From: Carposina sasakii
Taxonomy: Eukaryota; Arthropoda; Insecta; Lepidoptera; Carposinidae
DNA length: 64,000 nucleotides
Direction of reading: 5' to 3'
Assembly: GCA_014607495.2 (NCBI GenBank)
Contig: CP053175.1
Span: 434,001-498,000, forward strand
Shown here piece by piece: positions 8,952-20,224 of the stretch. Position 1 is the first letter of the stretch. Each line of letters starts with the position of its first letter. The translations under genes were made by a program, and so were the position numbers. Below the pieces are notes generated by a model. That model was not told where the DNA came from. It saw only the letters and a list, made by a program, of their open reading frames with translations, and made no database searches.

Positions 8952-9835
8952 TTTCTTCCCCGAAGTAGCGAAATGTCTACTTTAAAAAATGTATATGGAC
9001 AGATTCGCCTGAATCAGTGTGGAAGATCGAACTAGATGTCTCCTTTATAAAACTAAAGGGATGTGGCGAGTTTTTGTGGGCGAGATGTACCATAACCCGG
9101 AAAAGGGGTAGGCGTGATTTTATGTAGATAGATGGGTATACTATATCTACATTGTTCATATAGCTAAAGGAGTATGTTAAGCGAAATACTACGAGTATTA
9201 AACTAGCCAACTATAGAAAACCTAGAGCACATAAAGTACCTAAAGGTACTTTTTACGCCATTTTGGAGCTTTATTCAATTAACCGCGTATTGTAACCCTT
9301 GCTATCCTTGGGACCTTGATATCCGTAGGTAGGTCCTTAGGCGGATCCAGGTATTTTTCTGGTCGGAGCACAAAAAGACGGTGGTGGGCGCACCCATAGT
9401 GAATGTTTGAACTTCCGAATTGTAACGCCTAATACAATTTCATTTACAAAAAGATTCCTTAATTAGTAGGCATATGCTGTGGTAGTAACGTAAACATCGA
9501 GGAGGGCACCTGCCCTCTGTATGCCCCCCTAAATCCTCCTATGGTAACGACTTCCGAAACAACCAGGAATTTCTCAAACAAAGACGCCGCCTATGACTAC
9601 AGCAACAAGTGACTAACGCAACTATATTTAACTGACTTATGTAGCATATGTGACTAATACTAGTTTATTTCGTACCCGACAGATGTCGCACAGACAGAAA
9701 TATAATAATCTGGAAAATAGACTGACATAGTTGCAATTTTATTAACCATCAATCTGTGCAGTCGCAGCACTCTGTCCGTTTTTCTCGTTATTATACTTTA
9801 ATGCATAGAATATTGATAAAATAAGTACCTACTTA
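8952..9835. other. Non-coding flank, nothing recognised
   Basis: AT-rich sequence with no supported gene. A partial motif (TTTTTACGCC) lies near 9250. The inverted repeat AGATTATTATATTTCTGTC... around 9660-9790 (two arms about 90 bp apart) looks like a small decayed TIR element. Confidence 0.4.
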
Positions 9836-10358
9836 TACAGGGTGTTTGTGACAAATCTATGGTAACGCTAGTATAATAAATCTATGGTGACAGCCAGGCA
9901 AATATCGATATTTGATACCATAACTTCAGATGATGATTCTGAGGCGGAAAACACTGAAAATTTTCGCGGGAAAATTCCAAAATTTTCCGACTTTTTTTTC
10001 GTATATTATTGTTCAGGAAAAAAATTGTTTAGTCGTTTAATTAGGCCTTAGGTAATGAATTAAAAATAAAAATTAAAACATGAGATGATTTTTAAAAAAT
10101 CCCTCAAAAAGTTTAAATAACTGATCAACCCTAATGGAGAGTCACAAGGGATCCAAAAAATAGCAATGTGTTACACAATAACCAATAAGCCCATTTAATT
10201 AGTCACAGGATCGCCCGATACAATTGGTGCGCAGAGCAAAGATTACTGATTCAAATCAAAAATACATTTCCTGTGAGTAATAACACTATCGTATAACTCA
10301 ACACAATGGTACTTGTTCAGCATTTCAGTATTTGCCTGGCTGTCAACCACACCCTGTA
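9836..10358. mobile_element. MITE family A, copy 1
   Basis: Ends are TACAGGGTGTTTGTGAC... and ...GTCAACCACACCCTGTA. Inside each end the phrase ACAGCCAGGCAAATA / TATTTGCCTGGCTGT forms an inverted repeat. The 5' end carries an extra duplication of AAATCTATGGT. Other copies are at 42687 and 46054. Confidence 0.75.
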
Positions 10359-10524
10359 TATACAAAAAACTACGCCAACTTTGTAAAACGATCCCTAATA
10401 CTTTTTTGAAATAGACCACAATGCGCTGCCTGCTTATCGAAATCTAGCAAATGCAGAGCTTCATCTTCATACATAGCAACATCCCTGATGCCTTAGCCTT
10501 AGACATAAGACATAACACACACAC

Positions 10525-10640
10525 CTGTCTGCAGCCGGTCGGCGGTCAAACTGCGCAAGAGTCGCTTGATGCTGCGGCGCCGGCGCACGCCGCCCGACTC
10601 CTCGCCACTCATCTCATTGTTAGGCGCGGGGGGAGACACT
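10525..10640 (-). CDS. Candidate coding exon, possibly RhoGEF2 C1-to-DH linker
   Basis: A GC-rich block in AT-rich surroundings reads VSPPAPNNEMSGEESGG and then VRRRRSIKRLLRSLTADRLQ on the minus strand. It ends ACAG|GTGTGTGTG (phase 1). Upstream acceptors (GTCAG or CAGAG) exist, and the CAGAG one would accept phase 1, as left by the exon ending at 49100. I do not recognise the peptide as a named domain. The 38-kb gap to the last certain exon and the weak pyrimidine tract limit confidence. It could belong to another gene. Confidence 0.4.
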
Positions 10641-10721
10641 CTGACTTCACACTTCACTAACACTTTTGTGGACTTAGACTAGACTTTTGAGTAGTCTGAC
10701 TTCACACTTCACTAACACTTT
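10641..10721 (-). repeat. Short tandem duplication next to the candidate exon
   Basis: CTGACTTCACACTTCACTAA plus ACACTTT occurs at 10641-10667 and again at 10696-10721. On the minus strand this duplicates the acceptor-like GTCAG and its upstream sequence. Confidence 0.7.
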
Positions 10722-10975
10722 GAATAGACTTTTGACTAGGAGGATAACACGTTTGTTTATCTACTGTGATAATAATCATCAGGTTTTGTATTGGTCATAT
10801 TTTTTAACTAAATAAACACCTAAAATGACAAACGTAACAAAATTGTTAAAATTGGTTTAAGTGTTATATGTATTTACTTTTAGTTAGGTTATATTAACAA
10901 GTTGCAAAAAAATAAGTTATTTTTAAAGGTACCGTCTACTCGTATCATGAGGGAAGTCGGAAAACTTAATCCTAT

Positions 10976-11062
10976 TATACTATACGCCAACGCTCCTGGC
11001 ACGCGCTGTCATATAACATTCTATGACTGCGTGTGCCAGGAGGGTTGGCGTATAGTATAGTT
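10976..11062. repeat. Long hairpin, stem about 37 bp
   Basis: The left arm (TATACTATACGCCAACGCTC...) and right arm (...GGGTTGGCGTATAGTATA) pair over about 37 bp with about three mismatches around a ~10-nt loop. It may be a miniature foldback element or a small-RNA precursor. Confidence 0.65.
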
Positions 11063-11488
11063 ACCTTTTTATATTGAAATGCAAATTTTATTCCTATAGT
11101 CGTACTAAAAACAGGCAAGTTTGTTACTTTTACCCACCAAACCTATCAAAAACCAACCACTATTTTATACTAGGTGAAATATCAGCTAGTATATCACCGA
11201 TCCAATAATACCACGTGACTGATATCCCGTATTACGTGACAGACAGCCCATCCTCGTTCGTGCATCACTATTTGATGTAGCGGATTCAGCTAAGTCAGAT
11301 AGATGGGGGCCATTTTTCGATGTCTTTAAAATCAAGAAGATATTACGACTGGGTTTTAAGCCATTTTTACCCGACGACGGTTAAGCCAACAGAAAGGGTC
11401 ATGATTTTGGCATCTATACATGTAACATAGAATAATATCTCTAAGAACGAAAGTTGTTCGGTTTATTTTTTAAGTAATTATTAAAAAC

Positions 11489-11746
11489 ATATATACATAC
11501 ATATCATCACACCTTTATCCCTTACGGGGTAGGCAGAGCACCAAGGGCAGATAGAACCATATGGTGCCACTTTTGACCAATTTTGAGGGTATAGTTGAGA
11601 TGTACAAGTTCGGTTAGTAGTGACAGGTGGTCAGCCCATCGCCTACAAAACACCAAGACCCTCTTGTTCCTCTACTGACTTGTACAGTATTCCCGGGAAG
11701 AGAAGCAGCTGTGGTATAATACGTTTTTTCCCCTCCCAGAGCAGCA
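11489..11746 (-). mobile_element. LINE 3'-end fragment, family C, copy 1
   Basis: Shares CACCTTTATCCCTTACGGGG, the phrase GGTCAGCCCATCGCCTAC and the end CTCCCAGAGCAGCATA with copies at 24476, 29973, 35600, 52449 and 58838. The plus-strand left edge is (TACA)n, i.e. a TGTA tail in minus orientation. Confidence 0.65.
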
Positions 11747-11899
11747 TAAAACAAATTAAAAACAAACATTTGTAATAAAAATATATGGATAAACTAGGAT
11801 GTATCTATGTAGTTTATTAGATACGCAATTCTGTTTACCACAATTCGCTTATATTTTACTTATAATTTGAAAATTAATTTGCGTAATATTGTGTGCTGA

Positions 11900-12440
11900 T
11901 ATAGGGTTTCACTAGAATACATCTCCTTTCTAATGTCACAAGAGTCGACTAAGGACTAAGTAACTAAGGAACGGCCGATTGGTCTAGTAGGTAGTGACCC
12001 TGCCTGCGACGCCATAGGTCCTGGGTTCGAATCCCGGTAGGTGCAAACATTGATATGATGAATATCGATGTTTGTTTCCGAGTCATGGATGTTTCTATAC
12101 TTATCTATGTATTTATATACCGTTGCTTAGTACCCACGACACAAGACCTTAGGGATCTAGGTTAATGTGTTGTGTAGTGTGTGAATATTTATTTATATTT
12201 ATATTATTATCAATAACCACTGTTCATATACAAATTTACAAGATAATTTACAAGATAATAAGTATACTATTGACCGTAACTTTTACATATAATAATAATA
12301 AAAGACAACAGAACTTAGAGGCGTTCTCTTGGGCGATGTACTAGCAACTCGTCACTGATCTTTTGCATCTGACCTTGCTACACTCATCGTGGCAGTAAGA
12401 ACTCCTTCATGACCCTGCTGTTCTGGCTACATTATTTCGG
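11900..12440. mobile_element. Repeat family P interrupted by a SINE
   Basis: Left part has AGAATACATCTCC...AGAGTCGACTAAGGA and right part GCGTTCTCTTGGGCGATGTACTAGCAACT...TTTCGGGAA. Uninterrupted relatives (34985, 45125) show these as neighbours, so the SINE at 11972 is nested. Confidence 0.55.
11972..12210 (+). mobile_element. tRNA-derived SINE, family D, copy 1
   Basis: The head carries an A-box-like GGTCTAGTAGGTAGTGACCC and a canonical B box in GGGTTCGAATCCC. The body includes GAGTCATGGATGTTTCTATA and the tail is (ATTT)n. Copies at 18356, 20727, 36637 and 44546 (reverse). Confidence 0.8.
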
Positions 12441-12719
12441 GAATTCCACCGTGTGTATATAATCTATGATATCTACGTGGGACAAATTGGACGGCTTCCT
12501 ATAAACAGGATATTGGCGCCCAGCGCGGGGCCGTTACAGCATTTTAACGAGCTTCCGCTGTTTATGAGCCGCTGGTATGTAAGGTTACACGTCAAGATCA
12601 ATTCCATTGATACGCCGTATTTTATTAATAAGCAATAACGTTGAGTTATATTTGAAATATACTCTTCTTCTCCCTGCCCTGTTAGTACTTAGGTTCGGCG
12701 TATAATATGTGTTTTTCAT

Positions 12720-12920
12720 CTATTCATCCTTCTTATCCATCATCTCGTTACTCACTCTCAGTACACGGATATCCTCTCTCACACAGTCCATCCAACACTT
12801 CTCAGACATGCCCAGCGCTCTCTGTAAAATATGCCTTTCCATACTTCGCTTCACATGTCCGTACCAAATCAAACGGTTACTTCGAACTTGTCTAAGATCG
12901 GTGCAACTTTTAAACTTCAT
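12720..12920 (-). pseudogene. LINE reverse transcriptase C-terminal fragment
   Basis: The minus-strand frame has RLIWYGHVKR followed by CWMDCVREDIRVL, the familiar RL.WYGHV...W.DCV.EDL ending of insect non-LTR ORF2 proteins. No upstream RT motifs are joined to it. Confidence 0.7.
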
Positions 12921-13021
12921 CTTATGTACATATTCCTTATCTTATCCTTTCTTATAACACCAGACATCCACCTCAACATTCGCATCTGGCTTGCATGTAG
13001 TTTATTTTCATCCTATAGGTA

Positions 13022-13294
13022 TACAGGTGTTTTTTCGTTGCCACCCTTAACGAAAGGTACGTACTCTATACATCAAATAAAGTATGTTTATGCCAAAAAA
13101 TGCTGAGAAACAATGTACATTTTTTTTATTACTTGATCGGGCGAAATTTAGAGTGTCCAGTGTTTATGCTAGTTTTTTCATAGACAGATATTAATTATTT
13201 CCCGTGAACAAATCTTGCTACACGCGTCAATGTGTATTTATACAGAAAAAGCAGTCTATTTACTCAACTCTGGACCCTAATATTTTCACCTGTA
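13022..13294. mobile_element. MITE family B, copy 1 (truncated)
   Basis: Begins TACAGGTGTTTTTTCG and includes the family core CATCAAATAAAGTATGTTTA and ATAGACAGATATTAATTATT. The half with CTCCATGGAAGCATACC is deleted, and it closes early with TTCACCTGTA. Confidence 0.75.
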
Positions 13295-13429
13295 TAGGCT
13301 CTGTGACATAATAATCCATCTAACTTTTTGCTTCTGAACGCTTTTCTTTCATTATTATAATATCTTGGAAATAATATCTTCAGTTTACGTTACACCTGAG
13401 ATAGTATTTTGTGTACTTCGTGTATTATA

Positions 13430-13918
13430 TATCGATATTAGTGGTAGCTAATATAACGTATAGCTTTTAAAAATAACATGCTATTTGTCCATAGCGCAAT
13501 AACCAATGATTTAATTGACTCGTTCCAAGCTAAACGCTATAACGATATACGCGCTTCACGTGTCGCGTACGCATGACTCATCGCGCCTTCGTACTACATG
13601 CATAGCGTGTGACGGCCGGCGCCGGACTACCAACAGCTATATGAAATCGCGTCAAATAGAAAATAGCGTATTCGTGACTTGTCATTGGTTACCAACAGCT
13701 ATATGAAATCGCGTCAACTAGAATAATAGCGTTTTCACAACTTGTGATTGTCGGGATAAGAATATAGCGTATTCGTTCAGTCATTCATTCGTGACTTGTG
13801 ATTTGCGCGCAACTCGTAACGTTATAACGTCACGGAAAAATAGCGCGCTATTTGCATGTAGCATATCACATTCACGCGTTCCGAGAATATAGCTTTTTTG
13901 AACACCACTAATCGATAT
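13430..13918. mobile_element. TIR element N with internal tandem duplication
   Basis: Ends ATATCGATATTAGTGGT and ACCACTAATCGATAT are inverted. Inside, a ~62-bp unit starting ACCAACAGCTATATGAAATC occurs twice (13629 and 13691). Several AATAGCG phrases repeat. Confidence 0.5.
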
Positions 13919-14062
13919 GTTATGTATTAACTAAATACGTAGGTCTTCATAATACTCCAGTTTCGCATAACCCTGCCACGTACGGTAGGCTTCTCAAGCG
14001 ATACACTACGTGATTCCTTCACCCGAGGCAGGCATATTACATGTATTACAGGCATATGAGCC

Positions 14063-14160
14063 GGTAGCTCAGTGGTAAGAGCACTAGCACGAAATGCAGA
14101 GGTCGTGGGTTCGATTCCTACTCGGGTGAAGAATTTTTTCCATTTCTTAATTAATAATTT
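14063..14160 (+). mobile_element. tRNA-like SINE fragment, family F
   Basis: GGTAGCTCAGTGGTAAGAGC and GGTCGTGGGTTCGATTCC match A and B boxes, but acceptor and anticodon stems do not pair properly. The following GGGTGAAGAATTTTTTCCAT recurs reversed at 32340-32400, so this is a dispersed repeat. Confidence 0.6.
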
Positions 14161-14597
14161 TATAATATTACATGCATAAGATTATAATGGTTTCTAAGTA
14201 AAACACTACCTACACTAATACCTTAAATTTCTAGCTTAAAATCACGGTATAACTCCATTATCAGAATAAACTATTACTAAACTAGATTTTAATTTGAATA
14301 ATTTCGTGCTGATGCGTGTCTTCACTATAATAAGCTGAATCTGCCAACCACACCGTTACAGCCCTGTCCAACCTACCCCAAGTTCAGGGGTGGCGGGGTC
14401 AACGACCGCCGGGGGCGGATCAAAGGGATGGTCGCAGGTGATTACCGGTAACGGAGATATATTAGAATACCTAAACTATGGCTAGACTACCGTACTTTAT
14501 AGTGGTTATTTTAGTACTGAGGTGTGTTCGGACAATACAATATAAACGAAAAGTGACCAGTTACTAACTTATCGTATGAGAGAATATGCCAGCCCCG

Positions 14598-15080
14598 CTG
14601 ATTACGTAAAAGCAATAGCAAAGCCGAAGCCGCGCGATCGCGATAATTGAGAGTGTGTGTGCGCGGGGCGAGGTGCGGGGCGCGGGAGGACGCCGAGCGC
14701 TCGTTGTGCGGGACAGCCTGGTTGTTATACCTATGATGGACTGTCTCGCCAAGATGTCGATTTAGTGGACTGTATGTTTTAGTGAATAGGGCGCACTTGG
14801 TATAATATAAGAAAGTCAAGAAAAACACAATATTAGAACTTCACTTGTATTGTGCACACACTAATAGAAATATAGGAAAACAGAAATTATAGCTTGTGTC
14901 GTAATATGTCCTTATACGAAGCTAAGCTAGGACTTACTCGAAGGCACAGTTAAAAAAGGAACATTAACTTTTTAAGTGTAATTTTTACATGTTGCCTGCA
15001 ACACTCGTTGCGCGCATGCATACACTCTCAATTATCGCGAACGCGCGGCTTCGGCTTTGCTATTGCCTTTACGTAATCAG
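14598..15080. mobile_element. Foldback MITE family J, copy 1
   Basis: Terminal arms starting CTGATTACGTAAAAGCAATA are inverted over about 60 bp (14598-14658 and 15011-15080), with only a few mismatches. A shorter relative is at 38062. Confidence 0.75.
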
Positions 15081-15218
15081 ATGGCCGACCTCCTTAGTCG
15101 ACTCTTACAAAATGCACGGAAGGAGATGCAGCTAAGTTACTGATCATTAGGAATTAGCGACCCACCCGTGCTTCACGGGTGCAACATAGGGACAGCGGGA
15201 AGCAACTTTGTTTTATAC

Positions 15219-15345
15219 TATGTCGTCGTCTTCAGCCTATTGCAGTCCATTGCTGGACGTAGGCCTCCATAGGCTAACTGCCATAAGGGGGTTGTGCCCA
15301 TGGTCACCACGCTGGGCAGGCGGGTTGGTGACCGCAGACTATGTA
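15219..15345 (-). mobile_element. LINE 3'-end fragment, family G
   Basis: CAGCCTATTGCAGTCCATTG, GGACGTAGGCCTCC and CACGCTGGGCAGGCGGGTTG are shared with copies at 24953, 27795, 28674, 38649, 49391 and 52183. The family ends in an ATGATG-type tail in its sense orientation. Confidence 0.65.
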
Positions 15346-16709
15346 ATAATGCCGAGACCATTAATGTATACATTCATGTTAGATCCCTGGAAGCTAACGC
15401 GGCAGAAGCGCCCCCTCGCTTCGACGCGAACGGATGACGGAAAGGTCGTCGCATGATGCTGATGAAATGAGGATCTGCGATAACCATAAATATCAGAAAC
15501 AACGGGATATGGGCCCCCGAGCCAAATTTGTTTGAGTCCTGGTGGAATTGTCAGTTTCATAGAATAGTACCGATGTAGGATGTCGCTAGTTACTATGTGT
15601 GTGACTACATTTTCTGTTTCACTGCTTACAAAAAAGTTTGTCGATTTTGCTTAAACTCCACTTACACCGGCCACGCCCCCAAGGCCACTCTATACATCGC
15701 TGTGGCAATAACCAATGCATGGAAAGCGTTAGATCACAATAATTCCTTTGAATGATAGCGCTAGTTGCTTTGGGTTTAACTACATTATCTGTAATCTAAA
15801 AATATATTATTGTACTTGTAAATTAGTGAATAAATAGGCATTGTAAATATTTCAATATATTTTTCCTACTTTAAAAAAAAATATTTGTCCTAAATGGCTG
15901 GCGTAGTCTAAAATGTCATTTTTGTTCAAGTTTTTACTAGTCATAACCTCATTTATTTAAAGAAAAAAGCCCAAATGCGTAAAAATTTTGACCCAGTGTC
16001 ACTGTCACGAATAAGACGAATCTAATGATACCTTCAAGCTCAAATACGAGAAGCCATTTAGGCTCTAGCGGGTGCCAACGAAATATACATACAAAATCAC
16101 TCTAAAAACATAACCGTCCTTGTGGCGCAGTCGAGTAAAAATGCCGTATCAATAATTGAATTCGATTATCGCTCTTGAACGTACAAGAAAAGATTTCACG
16201 TAAATCGGCCTATAGTTTAGTTTTGAATCGTTTTGGGAGAGTCTAAGAGCCAATTTCAATACTAGAGATCATAAAGAATCTCGGAATTTTTTTAAATCCA
16301 AATTTTGTATGAAAACAATGGAAAATCTGAAATATGCAAAAAATCTCTCAAGATCGGTTATTGGCTTTCTCCTCTAAGCTATAGCTCCATGCACAGGCCT
16401 GTACGTTTGGCGTGTGACACGATTAGTGAGCTCATGTGAATGACGACTGCTTCAGATTTTGAGAGTAGGCTAAAATAAATTAATGGCAAACGTCAAAATG
16501 TGACTAGAGTTCGTATTATGTAACGTCGCATATTACAAAATCAGCCTGCCATACCTGGGATAGATCTAGGCTTACTCTCAGAAGTCTAAACTGGTAGTAG
16601 GTAGTACGCTAGGTAGGTAGTAGTTTTTTAGTAGGTATGACTCCTACCAGTAGAGCAACTGAAAGTTTCTTCTCCAATAGTCCAGTTTATACCAGTGAAA
16701 AAAAAACAA
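15346..16709. other. Non-coding, one repeat fragment (family K)
   Basis: No gene is supported. Positions ~15961-16140 (GCGTAAAAATTTTGACCCAG ... AACATAACCGTCC) match the repeat at 27090-27540. The rest is unassigned. Confidence 0.45.
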
Positions 16710-17206
16710 TACAGGTGATTTTTGGTTGTCAACGTTCCCGAAAACTATGGAATCTCCTCATCATAACGATCATTTTTCTCAATGGAAGCATACCTGGGAA
16801 GTGTCTGGTTTCCAAAATATTAGGGTCCTAAGTTGAGTAAATAGACTGTGTTTTTCTGCATAAATTCATGCGCGTAGCAAGATTTGTTTAATTGCACATG
16901 TTACCCTGTTGTTAACAATTTCTCTTTACTTGCTTGGCTTGCTGGAAGAGATCTCTGGTAGAGATAAGCTTGCCATTGCACATGCATCTCTTCTTTAATG
17001 TTGTATGCCATATTTCTTTTTGTGTATGTGCAATAAAGAATAAATAATTTTTTTCGAGAAATAATTAATATCTGTCTATGAAGTCTGTTTTTTTTTTCAA
17101 AAAAATTTACATCTTTTCCCAGCATTTCTTTTGGCATAAACTTACTTTATTTGATGTTTAGAGTACGTACCCTTCGTTAAGGGTGGCAACGAAAAAACAT
17201 CCTATA
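16710..17206. mobile_element. MITE family B, copy 2, with an insertion
   Basis: Has both ends (TACAGGTGATTTTTGG / AACATCCTATA). About 160 bp at 16888-17050 do not occur in other copies and end in GTGCAATAAAGAATAAATAA, a LINE-type 3' tail with a polyadenylation signal, so this is a nested 3' fragment. Confidence 0.75.
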
Positions 17207-17265
17207 ATAATAATAAAGGAGATCATACACATTCATCATAGCTGGGACAGATGTTAATTATCAGT

Positions 17266-17270
<5 letters not shown>

Positions 17271-17320
<50 letters not shown>
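17271..17320. repeat. (TA)n microsatellite
   Basis: Pure TA repeat of about 50 bp. Confidence 0.95.
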
Positions 17321-17321
<1 letters not shown>

Positions 17322-18128
17322 GGCCCCTGATATTTTTTGGTGGACTCTTAGCACATGCATTGAAGAAGATGCAGCTGATGTATACCAGTGAGGCCGCACA
17401 TCGGCACAGGGTGAACTATTGCGCCTTCTTTATTTCCGAATATGTACTAACCAGTTCTGTAGGCAGCCTAGGTACAGTAATGTACTAAATATTGACAGGC
17501 ATTCTATACAGTGTATACTCACGTGCAAAACTCGTAAAGACTTGTTATAGATTATTATAGGCCGGCGTGTTTGCGATCTGAACGACTTTTAAATTGGACG
17601 CTCGCGTAGAAAAGTGTTACAAGTTTACCTTTTTTTTTTTATAAGTTCGGCTAATCCTTGCTTTCAACATAAAAGGGCAGTCAGTTTAAAGAAGTTAATT
17701 AAGGTCAATTCCGACCGTCTCACTAAACTTTAAATTTATCCAATCTGTACCTTTTTGTGTCAGACATTTATGTTAAGAATAGAGATGGACAAACCTAATT
17801 AACTTTAAGTTTACGTTTAAGTGTGACGGTCAGAATCGACTATATTGACAATTTATTTTGTACCTTTTTGTACCGTTACTTGGCCGTTTTTTTACACCTG
17901 AGTTATCACTTTTGTATACGCCAGTACCTTTCAGCACTATATTGGCCTATCGCCAAACTATCATACATCAATATTTTATTATTTAGCGCATGGCGATAGC
18001 GCAAAGAGAAACTTTAATGGTAGAACATCTTTATGTAGCACCAGCTACTTCGACTTCGTACACAATGTAGCCTATGTCTTTCTCCGTACTCCTACCTATA
18101 TGTACGCCAAATTTCAAGTAGACCATAG
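17321..18128. other. Non-coding, nothing recognised
   Basis: No coding signature or clear repeat boundary was seen. Confidence 0.4.
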
Positions 18129-18266
18129 GTCCGACCGCATTTTCGGTCAATGCGGCCAATGTACGGAAGACTAGCCAGGTGCGCAGGAGATATAATAGTG
18201 CACAAGTATGTGTGCAAACATTGATGCACTCTCTATTCCGTCACTCTCATAGTCCGATGGGATGGA
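18129..18266 (-). mobile_element. SINE family E fragment
   Basis: Shares GTGCACAAGT..., CACTCTCTATTCCGT and CTCTCATAGTCCGATGGGA with the fuller copies at 20966-21304 and 33571-34000. Confidence 0.6.
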
Positions 18267-18355
18267 AAGACTATAGCCGGAGCACATGCATAGGAGACGG
18301 ACAAATATTCATCCAAGACTTCGTGCGTTGATATTTTAACACTTCTTTTTAACAT

Positions 18356-18568
18356 CGGCCGACTGGTCTAGTAGGTAGTGACCCTGCCTGCGACACCCAG
18401 GTCCTGGGTTCGAATCCCGGTAGGTGCAAACATTGATATGATGAATATCAATGTTTGTTTCCGAGTCATGGATGTTTCTATACTTATCTATGTATTTATA
18501 TAACGTTGCTTAGTACCCACGACACAAGACCTTAGGGATCTTACTGTGGGACTACGTTAATGTGTTGT
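18356..18568 (+). mobile_element. SINE family D, copy 2 (3' end cut)
   Basis: Same head and B box as copy 1. It stops in TGTGTTG, directly abutted by the Helitron-like element at 18569. Confidence 0.75.
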
Positions 18569-19362
18569 CTACACTAATATTATAAAGAGGAAAACTTTGT
18601 TTGTTTGGTTGTAATGAATAGGCTCAAAAACTACTGGACCGATTTCAAAAATTCTTTCACCGTTAGAATCCTTATTGGACCTGGATGAACATAGGCTATA
18701 AGAATTTCCCGATATTCCCACGGGAAGGCGACCAACGGGAATTCTATATTTTTTACGAAAACCGCTATACATATGAAGCTGAAATCGGGCATATATGTTC
18801 ATTGGGGACAGCGAGGGAGGACTAAAAACGGATTTCCCGAAATTCCCACGGGAAGGGGACAAACGGGAATTCATAGTTTTTACGAAAACCGCTATACATA
18901 TGAAGCTGAAATCGGGCATATATGTTCATTGGGGACAGCGAGGGAGGACTAAAAACGGATTTCCCGAAATTCCCACGGGAAGGGGACAAACGGGAATTCA
19001 TAGTTTTTACGAAAACCGCTATACATATGAAGCTGAAATTGGGCATATATGTTCATTAGGGACTGCGAGGAAACACTAGAACGGATTTCCCGAAATTCCC
19101 ACGGGAAGGAGACCAACGGGAATTATTTATTTTTTACGAAAACGGTTAAACATGTGAATCTGAAGTTGAGCATATATGTTTATTTGGGACCCCGAGGAAG
19201 CACTGGGAACGGATTTCCCGAAATTCCCACGGGAAGGGGACAAACGTGAATTATTTTTTTACGACAACCGCGATAACATATAGGCTACTTTTTACACTTA
19301 ACATATAGGCTACTTTTTATTTTTTCTGTAGTCCACGCGGACGGAGTCGCGGGCGTCCACTA
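18569..19362 (+). mobile_element. Helitron-like element with internal minisatellite
   Basis: Begins TCTACACTAATATTATAAAG and ends with the shared GCGGGCGTCCACTA tail. The centre is filled by a 127-bp tandem array. No Rep/helicase is encoded, so it is non-autonomous. Confidence 0.7.
18702..19260 (+). repeat. 127-bp tandem array, about 4.4 units
   Basis: The landmark ATTTCCCGAAATTCCCACGG recurs at about 18703, 18832, 18959, 19085 and 19213, i.e. every 126-128 bp. Unit length is not a multiple of three. The short open frames here are by-products of the array. Confidence 0.85.
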
Positions 19363-19913
19363 TCTTATATAAGTTGTCTTATCTCAATCACCAGCAAAGA
19401 ATAATCTTAAACTTTGGATACATAATACCTAACTATATATATGCCATTTATTAAGCAAGGATCAGATAAAGTTTTATCTCAACTATTTCATAATAAAATT
19501 TTTGTTTGTACAGTTTAAAGATAATTTTTATGACAGAAAATTTGTAGGGTTACCAGATTTTGATACCAATCAGATATTTTTGTTGTAAATATTTAGAATT
19601 CAAATCCACTTTAAATAAAATATTTATAACAATCATCATAATGTTTATTTATATAAAACATTAATATCAATTAATACACCCACTACTACATATTAATTTT
19701 ATACAAATCCGTTCAGATGTTATGGTAAAAAAAACTTGAAAACTTTATATCGACAATGGAAAGGCAAAAACGCTAAAACGCCACCACGCCTGTATGTAGT
19801 ATGTATATATTAGCGGTCTATGAAAACTGAGCAAAACATCTTATCAAACATCTCATAATTTAATAGAAGACATCACAAGTTCAAGGTTAACGACATGTTT
19901 TCAAGTGATCTAT
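19363..19913. other. AT-rich, nothing recognised
   Basis: No gene or repeat border identified between two Helitron-like elements. Confidence 0.4.
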
Positions 19914-20224
19914 TCTATACATATATCTATAAATGTAACGGATCACTGTCTATACATGGAAGATATATGAGAAAAAAATATGTAGAAGATCTTTATCAAC
20001 GCAATAATAACCAAAATAATGTTTTTAGAAATTTTTGTCTGTCCACACTAATCTCAGAAACGGCTGAACCGATTTCGATGCAGTTTTCAGGAATATATTG
20101 TGACAGGTCCCACTTAACATACCTATAGACTACTTTTTATCCCGGGAAAATGTTTTTATCCCGGATAATTTCGACATTTTGTTTTTTCTGTAGTCCACGC
20201 GGACGGAGTCGCGGGCGTCCACTA
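19914..20224 (+). mobile_element. Helitron-like element
   Basis: Starts TCTATACATATATCTATAAA and carries AATCTCAGAAACGGCTGAAC, TATCCCGGGAAAATG and the closing GCGGGCGTCCACTA. Confidence 0.75.

Noticed and set aside
11972..12045. tRNA-like sequence with a perfect B box
   Set aside because: It is the head of a dispersed SINE present at least five times in the window.
14063..14135. tRNA gene with A and B boxes and GAA in the loop
   Set aside because: Acceptor and anticodon stems have several mismatches, and the downstream segment recurs at 32340-32400, so it is a SINE head.
17264..17488. Frame starting with Tyr-Ile repeats
   Set aside because: It is read through a (TA)n microsatellite.
18569..19249. 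Several 60-116-codon frames on both strands
   Set aside because: They follow the 127-bp tandem array of a Helitron-like element and repeat the same peptide.
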